A DNA stretch of 64,000 nt from Allorhizobium paknamense (GTDB taxonomy: Bacteria > Pseudomonadota > Alphaproteobacteria > Rhizobiales > Rhizobiaceae). This document shows, piece after piece, positions 7,933 through 16,664 of this stretch (its first letter is position 1; each line of letters begins with the position of its first letter). The notes under the pieces are model-generated. The model did no database searches, was not told where the DNA came from, and saw only the letters and a program-made list of their open reading frames with translations. Location of the stretch: contig NZ_JAUSWH010000006.1 in the NCBI RefSeq assembly GCF_030815125.1, positions 1-64,000 of the forward strand. The letters are read 5' to 3'. A program made the position numbers and the translations under genes.

Positions 7933-10900
7933 ATGCATCTGCTCCTGGCCCAGAAAGGCGCATTGAGCGACGGAGAGGAGGCGATCGACCTTGGCCAGAC
8001 GCCGGGGGAGATCCTGTTTCTTTCCGCCGCCGATACCGAGCTTTCGGCGCTTGCCGCCGCCTTGCAGGGCGCTTCGCGTTCCTGGCGTCTCGCCAGCCTG
8101 ATGAGCCTCAGGCATCCGATGTCTGTGGACAGCTATATCGAGCGCACCGCCCGACATGCGAGGCTCATCATCGTGCGAGCGCTGGGCGGGGCCAGCTATT
8201 TTCATTATGCCCTGGAGGCACTGCACGCCGCTGCGCGCCGCCATGGCATCGAGATTGCCGTTCTGCCCGGAGATGACAAGCCGGATGCCGGGCTGGGCGG
8301 GTTCTCGACCGTGAAGGCTGACGATTTGCAGGCCCTTTGGGCCTATCTCAGCGAAGGCGGAGATCGCAACATGGCGCATTTTTCCGCCTATGCGGAAGCG
8401 CTTGTCGAGGGTGGCGAGAAGCCGCCTGCCGCCGATCCCTTGTTGAAGGCGGGCGTTTGGTGGCCGGGGCAGGGCACGCTGGGCGTGGAGGCGTGGACAA
8501 AGCTGCAAGGCGCGGAAAGAACCCGCCCGGTGGCCGTGATCTGCTTTTACCGCGCGCTGGTGCAGAGCGGCGAAACACGGCCGGTGGAAGCGCTGATTGC
8601 GGCCTTGCAGGCCGAAGGTCTGGCAGTGTTGCCGGTATTTGTCGCAAGCCTCAAGGATGCTGTGAGTGTGGCGACGCTGCGGGCGGTTTTTGCAGAGATC
8701 CCGCCGGATATCGTCCTCAATGCCACCGGTTTTGCCGTGTCCGGCATGGGGGGCGAGCATTCCGGCACGGTGCTGGACGAGCAGGGCGCCATGGTGCTGC
8801 AGGTGGTGTTTTCCTCCTCGCCGGAAAGCGTGTGGAAGGGGGCCAGCCAGGGGCTGCCCGCCCGTGATCTGGCCATGCATGTCGCCCTGCCGGAGGTGGA
8901 TGGACGGGTGCTGACCCGCGCCGTGTCCTTCAAGTCTGTGGCCCGCTATGAGCCCCGCGTCGAGACCAATCTTGTCAGCCACGACCCGGTGGCCGATCGC
9001 GTCGCCTTCGCGGCAAGGCTTGCCGCCAATTGGGTGCGGCTGAGGCGCAAGTTAGAAGGTGAGCGCCGCGTGGCGCTGATCATGGCCAACTACCCGAACC
9101 GCGATGGCAGGCTGGGCAATGGCGTTGGTCTCGATACGCCTCAGGGCAGCATGGAAGTGCTGAAAGCTCTGGCCGAATCGGGTTATAAGCTCGGACCGCT
9201 TCCTGCAGATGGCGATGGCCTGATCCGGGCGCTGATGCAGGGGCCGACCAATGCCGCCCGCGATGGGCGCGTGATTCGGGAGCGATTTTCATTAGCTGAC
9301 TACCGGATTTTTTTAGCCGGCTTACCAATTTTCGTGCAGAAACAGGTTTGTGATCGCTGGGGCGCACCGGAAAGCGACCCCTTCTTCGACGGCGACGGTT
9401 TTGCCCTGCCGCTGATGCGGTTCGGTCATGTCATGGTCGGCATACAGCCGGCGCGCGGCTATAACATCGATCCGAAAGAGACCTATCATTCGCCGGATCT
9501 GGTGCCGCCGCATGGCTATCTGGCTTTCTATGCCTTTCTCCGGCAGGATTTTGCCGCTGACGCGGTGATCCACATGGGCAAGCACGGCAATCTGGAATGG
9601 CTGCCGGGCAAAGCGCTGGCTCTTTCGGAAAACTGTTTTCCGGAGGCGGTGTTTGGGCCAATGCCGCATCTTTACCCCTTTATCGTCAATGACCCGGGCG
9701 AAGGGACGCAGGCCAAGCGCCGCACCAGCGCCGTCATCATCGATCATCTCACCCCACCGCTGACCCGGGCCGAAACCTATGGTCCACTGAAGGATCTCGA
9801 AGCGCTGGTGGATGAATATTATGAAGCTTCCGGTGGCGACCCACGCCGCCTGGCGCTGCTGAAGCGACAAATTCTCGATCTCGTGGTGGATATCGGCCTC
9901 GATCAGGATGCCGGAATTGCCAAAGGTGATGAAGCGGATCAGGCGCTGGAAAAGCTGGACGCTTATCTCTGCGACCTTAAGGAAATGCAGATCCGCGATG
10001 GCCTGCATGTTTTCGGGCGCTCGCCCGAGGGCCGGCTGCTGACAGACCTGACCGTGGCGCTGGCCCGCGTGCCGCGCGCGCTGGGCGAAGGTAGCGATGC
10101 CAGCCTGCACCGCGCCATTGCAGCCGATGCCGGGCTTGTCCTTGAGGGGCAACCCTTCGATCCGCTGGATTGTCATTTTGCTGCCGCGTGGAGTGGTGCA
10201 AGGCCCGCCGCGCTGCTGGCCGTGACGGATGCGCCCTGGCGGACCGCAGGGGATGCGGTGGAGCGTATTGAAATGCTGGCAGCCGCCCTTGTGGCGGGCA
10301 TCAAGCCCTGTCCCGTCGAGTGGCTGCGGACACGGGCCGTTCTGCACGAAGTGGAAACCCGGCTGAAACCTGCTGTGACCGCATCCGGCAGCGCCGAAAT
10401 CGCTGGCCTGCTCAAAGGGTTGAGCGGGCAATTCGTGCCCCCCGGCCCCTCCGGCGCACCGACCCGGGGCCGCCCGGATGTGCTGCCGACGGGACGCAAT
10501 TTCTACTCTGTCGACAGCCGTGCCGTGCCGACGCCTGCGGCCTATGAACTGGGGCAGAAATCCGCCGAACTGCTGATTGCCCGCTATGTGCAGGATCATG
10601 GCGAATGGCCACACTCCTTCGGTCTCACCGCCTGGGGCACATCCAATATGCGCACCGGCGGTGACGATATTGCCCAGGCGCTGGCGCTGATCGGCGTCAA
10701 GCCGGTCTGGGATATGACATCGCGGCGCGTTACCGGTTATGAAATTCTGCCGCTGGCCCGGCTGGGACGGCCGCGGGTGGATGTCACTCTACGGATTTCC
10801 GGCTTTTTCCGCGATGCCTTTCCCGAGCAGATCGCCCTGTTCGACAAGGCGGTGCGCGCCGTCGGCGCGCTGGAGGAGGATGCGGCGGATAATCCGATTG

Positions 10901-11670
10901 CCGCGCGTATTCGCGCCGATGCCGAAAAGCTGGCTGATGCCGGGCTCAGCGCTGAGGAGGCGAGACGCCGGGCGGGCTACCGTGTTTTCGGCTCCAAACC
11001 GGGAGCCTATGGCGCGGGCCTTCAGGCGCTGATCGACGAAAAGGGCTGGGAGCGCCGCGCCGATCTGGCAGAGGCCTATCTGGTCTGGGGCAGCTATGCC
11101 TATGGCGCGGGCGAGGAAGGCCAGGCGGCGCGGGGGTTGTTTGAAGAGCGCCTGACCAGCGTCCAGGCGGTGGTGCAGAACCAGGATAATCGCGAGCACG
11201 ACCTTCTGGACAGTGACGATTACTACCAGTTCGAAGGCGGGATGACGGCGGCGGTGGAGAGCCTCTCCGGCACGCGGCCCACCATCTATCACAACGATCA
11301 TTCCCGCCCGGAAAAGCCGGTGATCCGGACGCTGGAGGAGGAGATTGGCCGGGTGGTGCGCGCCCGTGTCGTCAATCCCAAATGGATCGAAGGTGTGATG
11401 CGCCACGGTTATAAGGGCGCCTTCGAGATCGCCGCCACGGTGGATTATCTCTTCGCCTTCGCCGCCACCACCGGCGCGGTGCGCCAGCCGCATTTCGAGG
11501 CCGTCTACCATGCCTTTATCGCCGATGAGCGGGTGCAGGGCTTCATGGCCGAAAAGAATGCCCCTGCACTGAAGGAAATGGCGGAGCGTCTGCTGGAGGC
11601 CATCGAGCGTCACCTCTGGACGCCCCGCAGCAATTCCGCCAAATACGATCTTTCAAAGCTAGTGGTTTGA
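7933..11670 (+). CDS. cobN: cobaltochelatase subunit CobN
   Basis: The large (1245 aa) magnesium-chelatase-H-like subunit of the ATP-dependent CobNST complex, which inserts cobalt into hydrogenobyrinic acid a,c-diamide in the late-insertion pathway. It binds the corrin. Conserved segments include LPLMRFGHVMVGIQPARG, the HMGKHGNLEWLPGKALALS block, PHLYPFIVNDPGEG, and WPHSFGLTAWGTSNMRTGGDD near the C-terminus. Length fits the family. It begins on the base after the cobW stop. The last codons (KLVV and stop) lie inside a 75-bp palindrome, so the native C-terminus may have been replaced. The partner genes cobS and cobT are not in this window, which is usual in rhizobia. Confidence 0.96.
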   Translation: MHLLLAQKGALSDGEEAIDLGQTPGEILFLSAADTELSALAAALQGASRSWRLASLMSLRHPMSVDSYIERTARHARLIIVRALGGASYFHYALEALHAAARRHGIEIAVLPGDDKPDAGLGGFSTVKADDLQALWAYLSEGGDRNMAHFSAYAEALVEGGEKPPAADPLLKAGVWWPGQGTLGVEAWTKLQGAERTRPVAVICFYRALVQSGETRPVEALIAALQAEGLAVLPVFVASLKDAVSVATLRAVFAEIPPDIVLNATGFAVSGMGGEHSGTVLDEQGAMVLQVVFSSSPESVWKGASQGLPARDLAMHVALPEVDGRVLTRAVSFKSVARYEPRVETNLVSHDPVADRVAFAARLAANWVRLRRKLEGERRVALIMANYPNRDGRLGNGVGLDTPQGSMEVLKALAESGYKLGPLPADGDGLIRALMQGPTNAARDGRVIRERFSLADYRIFLAGLPIFVQKQVCDRWGAPESDPFFDGDGFALPLMRFGHVMVGIQPARGYNIDPKETYHSPDLVPPHGYLAFYAFLRQDFAADAVIHMGKHGNLEWLPGKALALSENCFPEAVFGPMPHLYPFIVNDPGEGTQAKRRTSAVIIDHLTPPLTRAETYGPLKDLEALVDEYYEASGGDPRRLALLKRQILDLVVDIGLDQDAGIAKGDEADQALEKLDAYLCDLKEMQIRDGLHVFGRSPEGRLLTDLTVALARVPRALGEGSDASLHRAIAADAGLVLEGQPFDPLDCHFAAAWSGARPAALLAVTDAPWRTAGDAVERIEMLAAALVAGIKPCPVEWLRTRAVLHEVETRLKPAVTASGSAEIAGLLKGLSGQFVPPGPSGAPTRGRPDVLPTGRNFYSVDSRAVPTPAAYELGQKSAELLIARYVQDHGEWPHSFGLTAWGTSNMRTGGDDIAQALALIGVKPVWDMTSRRVTGYEILPLARLGRPRVDVTLRISGFFRDAFPEQIALFDKAVRAVGALEEDAADNPIAARIRADAEKLADAGLSAEEARRRAGYRVFGSKPGAYGAGLQALIDEKGWERRADLAEAYLVWGSYAYGAGEEGQAARGLFEERLTSVQAVVQNQDNREHDLLDSDDYYQFEGGMTAAVESLSGTRPTIYHNDHSRPEKPVIRTLEEEIGRVVRARVVNPKWIEGVMRHGYKGAFEIAATVDYLFAFAATTGAVRQPHFEAVYHAFIADERVQGFMAEKNAPALKEMAERLLEAIERHLWTPRSNSAKYDLSKLVV

Positions 11671-11733
11671 TTGTGACATTTGATACCCATTTGCGGCGAT
11701 CTCGAGGATCAAATCTCACAATCAAACCACTAG
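11659..11733. repeat. 75-bp palindrome overlapping the cobN stop codon
   Basis: The 26-base arm 11659-11684 (starts CTAGTGGTTTGATTGTGA) pairs with 11708-11733 (ends CACAATCAAACCACTAG) with one mismatch, leaving a 23-base loop. The stop codon of cobN (11668-11670) is inside the left arm. Perfect ends CTAGTGG/CCACTAG suggest a defined mobile palindrome rather than a normal terminator; there is no T run. It sits between cobN and cobO. Confidence 0.85.
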
Positions 11734-11759
11734 CCGCTGCTCACTGACTGGAAGAGATC

Positions 11760-12392
11760 ATGACCGAAGAGACCGCATCGACCGCTCCTGAAGACCTTGC
11801 CCGCCACGCTGAAAAGATGGCGAAGAAAAAGGCTGCCCGCGACAAGATCATGGCAACCAAGACAGGCGAGAAGGGGCTGATCATCGTCCATACCGGCAAG
11901 GGCAAGGGTAAGTCATCGGCAGCCTTCGGCATGATTTTCCGCCACATCGCCCATGGCCGGAAATCGGCGGTGGTGCAGTTCATTAAAGGGGCGATGTCCA
12001 CTGGCGAACGTGACCTTATTCTTCGCCATTTTTCCGATCTTTGCGATTTTCATACCATGGGGGAGGGCTTTACCTGGGAAACCCAGGACAAGGCCCGGGA
12101 TATCGCCATGGCCCGCGCGGCCTGGGAAAAGGCCAAGGAACTCATCCGCGATCCCGCCAATTCCATGGTGCTGCTGGACGAGATCAACATTGCCATCCGC
12201 TATGATTATGTGCCGCTCGCCGACGTGCTGACTTTTCTGGCCGAAGAAAAGCCGCCCATGACCCATGTGGTACTCACAGGCCGCAACGCCGCCGAAGGGC
12301 TGATCGAGCTTGCCGATCTGGTGACCGAAATGGAACTGGTGAAGCACCCGTTCCGCTCCGGAATCAAGGCGCAGCAGGGCGTTGAGTTTTGA
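11760..12392 (+). CDS. cobO: corrinoid adenosyltransferase CobO (CobA/BtuR family)
   Basis: A 210-aa ATP:co(I)rrinoid adenosyltransferase that attaches the 5'-deoxyadenosyl upper ligand. The P-loop is HTGKGKGKSSAAFG at about residues 44-57. VVQFIKGAMSTGERDLI, FTWETQDKARD, the Walker B-like VLLDEINIAIRYDY and LTGRNAAEGLIELADLVTEME complete the CobA/CobO signature. The charged N-terminal extension (ARHAEKMAKKKAARDKIMATK) is usual in the rhizobial form. It follows cobN after about 90 bases that contain the palindrome, and is presumably still under the riboswitch. A weak GGAAGAG precedes the ATG. Confidence 0.96.
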   Translation: MTEETASTAPEDLARHAEKMAKKKAARDKIMATKTGEKGLIIVHTGKGKGKSSAAFGMIFRHIAHGRKSAVVQFIKGAMSTGERDLILRHFSDLCDFHTMGEGFTWETQDKARDIAMARAAWEKAKELIRDPANSMVLLDEINIAIRYDYVPLADVLTFLAEEKPPMTHVVLTGRNAAEGLIELADLVTEMELVKHPFRSGIKAQQGVEF

Positions 12393-12459
12393 TTGGAGCG
12401 TTTCCACTTTTGCTGGAAGCGCCTTTCAATCTGATTCCATCAGATCGAAAGGCGTTTTA
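12393..12459. repeat. palindromic repeat fragment after cobO
   Basis: Short inverted repeats can be read: GAGCGTTTCCA with TGGAAGCGC, and CGCCTTTC..CTGAT with ATCAG..GAAAGGCG. It ends where the 123-bp element begins. It could act as the cobO terminator, but it lacks a clear T run beyond TTTTA. Confidence 0.45.
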
Positions 12460-12582
12460 TACCAAGGCTCGAAGATGCGTGAGCCTCCTCGCCTTGAAGG
12501 AATTTCGAATATCTCAATTGCATAAGGGGCTTGAGATATTCGAAAAGGGAATACGAACTGCCATCTTCAATGACTCTTCGTA
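12460..12582 (-). repeat. 123-bp three-hairpin element, copy 1 (diverged, inverted)
   Basis: Read on the minus strand this is the same element as the copies at 25317, 28136 and 40657, but more diverged. The hairpin TTTCGAATATCTCAA/TTGAGATATTCGAAA is kept (CGAATATCTCAA and TTGAGATATTCG here), the outer TACGAAGAGTCATT hairpin is broken by substitutions, and the ends TACCAAG and CTTCGTA are intact. Its right end abuts the TAA stop codon of the J-domain gene. Confidence 0.85.
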
Positions 12583-13974
12583 TTAGCTCTGCCCTGCATT
12601 GATCTTCGAGTGTAGGGTCTGAGCCTTCATGAACAGGTCTCGAATGGCGGGATCGCGGCTTGAGGAATAGCGATCGTTGAATCTGTCGAAAAGGATCCGC
12701 GCCAGTCCTGCATTCCCCTTGTTCAAGCTGACTTCCACTTGCCCGATCCGCGCTTTCGCCACCTGAAGCGCCACCCATGGCTTGGGATTGTCCTGATAGA
12801 TGGAGATGATACTGCCATAGGTGCTGAAGGCATGATCGAGATCGTTGACGCCAAAGTAGAGAAGGGCAAGATTCACCATGCCGGATGACACGATGATATC
12901 GGTGTCTTCCCCCCGATATCCGGCATAGTCGCGGTAAAGGCGATCGTAGATATCTCTTGCCTCGTCATAGCGACGGGCATTGGTCAGCTGAATGCCCAAT
13001 CCATAAAGGGCGTAGGCGGTCACGGACTTTGCCTGCATCGCATCCTGGGCGGGGAAGGCGGCTTTGCGGTAGAGTTGCAGCGCCTCTTCGATCTTCCCCT
13101 CGCTCGCCAGGGTCTCTGCCTTGGCCAAACTCTCCATCACCAGCTGATCCAAGGGTGAATAGGTGAATTTTTCCACGAAAGGCCGGTCTATATCGCCATT
13201 CGTCTGCGACCCTCCGTTATCGTTGTCCATTATGAAGACATAGGCGTAGAGCAGTGCAAAGCCGCAAAGCGCCACCATGATCCTTTTCCATTTCGGCTTG
13301 CGGGACTGCTTTTGCGTCGGGGCTTCTGGAGCCACATCCGATAAAATCCCGGCGGCGCGTTCCAATTCCTTGCGGTAGAGGCTGAGCCGCATGGGATTGC
13401 GAACGATCAGCACATCGTTCAACTGGAAAAATGTGACGACATGGTCGAACTTGTCCAGCTCCAGGGCTTGCTCCTGCGCCATCAGAGCGTCCAGCACGTC
13501 GTTGGCGATATAGGTCTTGAGCGAAATCGGCCAGGACGCGGTTTCCTGGCTCAACCATTGCTGGAAGGTTTCCAGATCGTCATATTTGATGTGGCGCAGC
13601 AATGCCCTGAGAAAACTGTTCAGATCCAGCCTGAAAGGTGACTGCTCGATTTCGGGCTCTGGACTGTCGAGCCGGACCTTTGGCGCGTCTTTCCGTTCTG
13701 TCTGCTCTGGCGCATGAGCGGGAGCGGGTTCCACCGGATTGTCGAGGTCTTCAGGAAGGCTGATCGCAACAGAGACAGATTGTATCGATTGCTCTTCCGC
13801 TCGGCGTAGTCCCTCTTTCGCCATGGCCAGGGCAGCCTTGTAGCACTCGTTCAGCCGCTGGAACCCTTGCGGGTCTTCATCCGGTCGCACGGTTTTCAGC
13901 TTCAGCGCATAGGCCTTCTTGATCGCCCGTTCATCGCTGGTTGGCTCCAGCCCAAGTTCGTGCCAGACGGTCAT
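12583..13974 (-). CDS. membrane-anchored J-domain protein with TPR region (DjlB/DjlC-like)
   Basis: A 463-aa co-chaperone candidate. Residues 1-60 resemble a J-domain (WHELGLEPTSDERAIKKAYALKLK), but the essential HPD tripeptide is replaced by R30-P31-D32. A Pro/Glu-rich linker follows, then a helical domain, one membrane helix at about 232-250 (IMVALCGFALLYAYVF) and TPR-like helices to the end (EEALQLYRKAAF, AYALYGLGIQLTNARRYDEA). The start codon overlaps the stop of the Hsp70 gene by one base, so the two are coupled. The same arrangement, Hsp70 HscC with TM-bearing J-like DjlB/DjlC of about 480 aa, is known in E. coli. I infer that it regulates the adjacent Hsp70 at the membrane. Its stop codon touches the 123-bp repeat. 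Confidence 0.75.
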   Translation of the reverse strand: MTVWHELGLEPTSDERAIKKAYALKLKTVRPDEDPQGFQRLNECYKAALAMAKEGLRRAEEQSIQSVSVAISLPEDLDNPVEPAPAHAPEQTERKDAPKVRLDSPEPEIEQSPFRLDLNSFLRALLRHIKYDDLETFQQWLSQETASWPISLKTYIANDVLDALMAQEQALELDKFDHVVTFFQLNDVLIVRNPMRLSLYRKELERAAGILSDVAPEAPTQKQSRKPKWKRIMVALCGFALLYAYVFIMDNDNGGSQTNGDIDRPFVEKFTYSPLDQLVMESLAKAETLASEGKIEEALQLYRKAAFPAQDAMQAKSVTAYALYGLGIQLTNARRYDEARDIYDRLYRDYAGYRGEDTDIIVSSGMVNLALLYFGVNDLDHAFSTYGSIISIYQDNPKPWVALQVAKARIGQVEVSLNKGNAGLARILFDRFNDRYSSSRDPAIRDLFMKAQTLHSKINAGQS

Positions 13975-15659
13975 CAGGACCGTTCCAGTTGTGCGATATC
14001 ATCCAGGATCATCTGGCGAATACGGGCAATTTCCTTTTCGTCCTGCTCTTCGATAACGTTCTTGAAGGCAAAGATCATCTGCTGGATGTTATCGCGGTAG
14101 AAGAGGTGTTCCTCATAGAGCCGTTCCAGCCGGGCAATGACGGCGAGGTTCTCCTGCTTCTTGCGCGGATGCACCTTGATATGGGCAAGCGCCTTCAGCC
14201 GCTCCTCGATCTCTTCCTTGGTAAGGGAGCCCGGCGCGCGCTCGACGACGATTTCATGCTTTTCACCCTTGGCCTTCACCGTGGCTTCCACCTGCAAAAT
14301 GCCGTTGACGTCATAGGTGAAGCGCAGGACTACGCCGCATTGTTCGCGCGGCAGGTTCTGCGGCAGCGGAATTTGCAGTTCGCCCAGCAGCACATTCTTG
14401 GCGGCAATCGGGTTTTCGCCCTGGTAGATCTTGCTGGTCAGAATGGTCTGATTTTCGTTGATCGGGTGAATTTCATCTTCCCGGCTGATCGGCACCGTGC
14501 TGCTGCGGGGAATGATCGGCAGGAAATAGCCGTAATGATACTGGCCCGTATGATCCCTCTGGGCGATTTCGGTGCCGAGCGTATAGGGACAGACATCGGT
14601 GAGAATGATTTCATCCAGCGCCGCATTGCGTGATTGCAGGCCACTGGCCACCACCGCCCCGCGCGCAATCACCGTATCCGGGGCGATATGCCGGAGCGGC
14701 AGGCGCTCCAGCAGACGCGTCACGCTCTTGACGATCAGCGGCATGCGGGTTGCGCCGCCCACTAGCACCACTTCGTCGAGTTCGCTCGCCTTCAGATTGG
14801 CGTCGCGCAGGGCGCGCTCCAGCGGCTCGCGCAGGCGCTGCACCAGCGGTTCGGCAAGCGAGGCGAAGCGCTGGTCGTCCATGGACCAGCTCCGGCTTTC
14901 TCCGCCCAGCAGAAATTCCGTCTCGATCTGGTTCTTCGAACTCAGCTGCCTTTTCAGGCCTTCCATCTGGCGGCGAAACCGGACGAGATCGGATTTGGGA
15001 AGCGCCTCCAGATCAAGTTTGAGATCCTGCGCGGCGGCGTCGATCAAGATCTGCAGGAAGTCTTCACCGCCGAGATAGTTGTCGCCTGCGCTGGCGTGAA
15101 CCTCCACGACACCGCTGAAGATTTCAACGATCGAGACATCGAAGGTGCCGCCGCCCAGATCGAAGATCAGAAACCGGCTTTCCCGATCCCGTTCTTCCAG
15201 CCCATAGGCGAGTGCGGCGGCGGTCGGTTCATTGATCAGCCTCTCCACTTTCAGCCCGGCCATTTCGCCGGCAAGGCGGGTGGCGGTGCGCTGGGCATCG
15301 GAGAAATAGGCTGGAACCGAGATCACCGCGCGGTCGGGGCGCGTTCCCGTGGCCGCCTCGGCATCGTCCAGAAGGCTGCGCAGCACGAAGGAGGACAGTT
15401 CCTCCGGGCGAAAGGCCTTGTCTCCCAGCCGCGTTTCCCGCGACGTGCCCATCCAGCGCTTGAAGCAGGCGACACTTCTGTCCGGATGGGTGGTCAGCCT
15501 GTCCAGCGCCCCTTCGCCGACGATCACGCCGCTCTCATCGAAACTGACGACAGAGGGGGTGAGCACGGAACCGGAGATATTGGGAAAAAGCGTTACCTCG
15601 TTATCGACATAAGCTCCGATCAAAGAGTTCGTCGTTCCGAGATCAATGCCTACGATCAT
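13974..15659 (-). CDS. HscC-like Hsp70 chaperone
   Basis: A 561-aa DnaK-family protein, shorter than DnaK (about 640) and close to E. coli HscC (about 556). The ATPase domain shows MIVGIDLGTTNSLIGAY, AVISVPAYFSDAQR, INEPTAAALAYGLEERD, FLIFDLGGGTFDVS and LVGGATRMP. The substrate-binding domain (PYTLGTEIA onward) is present, the helical lid is shortened, and no EEVD-like tail is seen. The start is set at the ATG of MIVGIDLGTTNS (15659); the open frame runs 19 codons further upstream, but those residues are not part of the fold. Upstream of the J-domain gene, it presumably forms a dedicated two-gene chaperone system distinct from DnaK/DnaJ. Confidence 0.88.
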   Translation of the reverse strand: MIVGIDLGTTNSLIGAYVDNEVTLFPNISGSVLTPSVVSFDESGVIVGEGALDRLTTHPDRSVACFKRWMGTSRETRLGDKAFRPEELSSFVLRSLLDDAEAATGTRPDRAVISVPAYFSDAQRTATRLAGEMAGLKVERLINEPTAAALAYGLEERDRESRFLIFDLGGGTFDVSIVEIFSGVVEVHASAGDNYLGGEDFLQILIDAAAQDLKLDLEALPKSDLVRFRRQMEGLKRQLSSKNQIETEFLLGGESRSWSMDDQRFASLAEPLVQRLREPLERALRDANLKASELDEVVLVGGATRMPLIVKSVTRLLERLPLRHIAPDTVIARGAVVASGLQSRNAALDEIILTDVCPYTLGTEIAQRDHTGQYHYGYFLPIIPRSSTVPISREDEIHPINENQTILTSKIYQGENPIAAKNVLLGELQIPLPQNLPREQCGVVLRFTYDVNGILQVEATVKAKGEKHEIVVERAPGSLTKEEIEERLKALAHIKVHPRKKQENLAVIARLERLYEEHLFYRDNIQQMIFAFKNVIEEQDEKEIARIRQMILDDIAQLERS

Positions 15660-15765
15660 TCTGCCAATCCTTGAAATATTCAGGGAAGTTATAGGCAAGA
15701 GAAGAAGAAGTCGCAATGTTTTGAACGCGACAGCAAGGCCTTGTTATTGAAGGTCCGAATCCCGA

Positions 15766-16620
15766 TCAAAACCCCATCCAGATTCGGATGGGGTTGGTGG
15801 GATCTAGCAGAAGCTTACCGGCAAGCCCCAGGCAGGTGACGATCAGAAGCGGCTTGATGATGCGCGCGCCGATGCGCATGGCAAGCCTGGAGCCGGTTTG
15901 CGCGCCGAGAAACTGGCCGATACCCATGACGATGCCAAGCTTCCACAGGATGACGCCGTTAAACAGAAACACGGCGAAGGCCCCTACATTGGAGCCGAAA
16001 TTCAAAAGCTTGGTATGGGCCGTGGCCTTCAGCAGCCCGAAGCCCGCCATGGAAACGAAGGCCAGCATGTAGAAGGAGCCGGCTCCCGGCCCGAAGACGC
16101 CGTCGTAAAGCCCGATCAGCGGAGCAAAGCTCAGCCCGAAGATAAAGGGCGTGATGCGCTGGTGGCTATCGACATCCGACATATTCGGCTTCAGCGCGAA
16201 ATAGGCGGCAATGGCGATCAGCAGCAGTGGCATCATGGCCTTTAAAACATCGCCGGGAACATGGGTGGCGATGACGGCGCCGATCATGCTGCCGAGAAGC
16301 GCCATCAGCGCCATGGGCAATTGCTTCCTGAGATTCACATGGCCCTTGCGCGCATAGGCGATGGTCGCGGAGGCCGAGCCGAACATGCCTTGCAGCTTGT
16401 TTGTCCCCAGTGTTTCCAGCGGTGGAATCCCTGCAATCAGCATGGCGGGAATGGTGATCAGTCCGCCGCCACCGGCAATGGCGTCGATGAAACCGGCAAT
16501 GAAAGCGGCAAGAAACAGAAAGAGCAGGGCTTGAAAGGTAATATCGATCACGGGGAGCGTCCGGCGCAGGAGGGATGCGTTTTCTATAGACCTCCCTTGC
16601 TCCGGCGCAACTGTTAACAT
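15766..16620 (-). CDS. TauE/SafE (TSUP) family membrane permease
   Basis: A 284-aa protein with about eight membrane helices, of the sulfite/sulfonate/organoanion exporter group (YfcA-like). Family features are the GFIDAIAGGGGLITIPAML first repeat with its Gly-rich loop, ETLGTNKLQGMFGSASATIAYARKG, and the second-repeat GVFGPGAGSFYMLAF and TKLLNFGSNVGA. The substrate cannot be predicted. The start is uncertain: ATG at 16620 has no visible Shine-Dalgarno, and a GTG at 16551 would give a more typical 261 aa. It is transcribed divergently from cbiX and lies between the two cobalamin operons, which could hint at transport linked to sulfur or cobalt, but nothing in the sequence proves that. Confidence 0.85.
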   Translation of the reverse strand: MLTVAPEQGRSIENASLLRRTLPVIDITFQALLFLFLAAFIAGFIDAIAGGGGLITIPAMLIAGIPPLETLGTNKLQGMFGSASATIAYARKGHVNLRKQLPMALMALLGSMIGAVIATHVPGDVLKAMMPLLLIAIAAYFALKPNMSDVDSHQRITPFIFGLSFAPLIGLYDGVFGPGAGSFYMLAFVSMAGFGLLKATAHTKLLNFGSNVGAFAVFLFNGVILWKLGIVMGIGQFLGAQTGSRLAMRIGARIIKPLLIVTCLGLAGKLLLDPTNPIRIWMGF

Positions 16621-16664
16621 GGGACAGTCTAGGCGTTTTCAAATTTGACCGGACAGGTCCTCTC

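Noticed and set aside
5968..8982. 1004-codon open frame on the minus strand
   Set aside because: It runs antisense through cobU, cobW and cobN, which have clear homologues. Long antisense frames are expected at high GC with biased third positions, and its translation shows no domain.
9280..9345. AT-rich patch inside cobN that might be an inserted repeat
   Set aside because: Translation (SLADYRIFLAGLPIFVQKQV) matches the normal CobN segment in length, no inverted-repeat ends are seen and no other copy occurs in the window.
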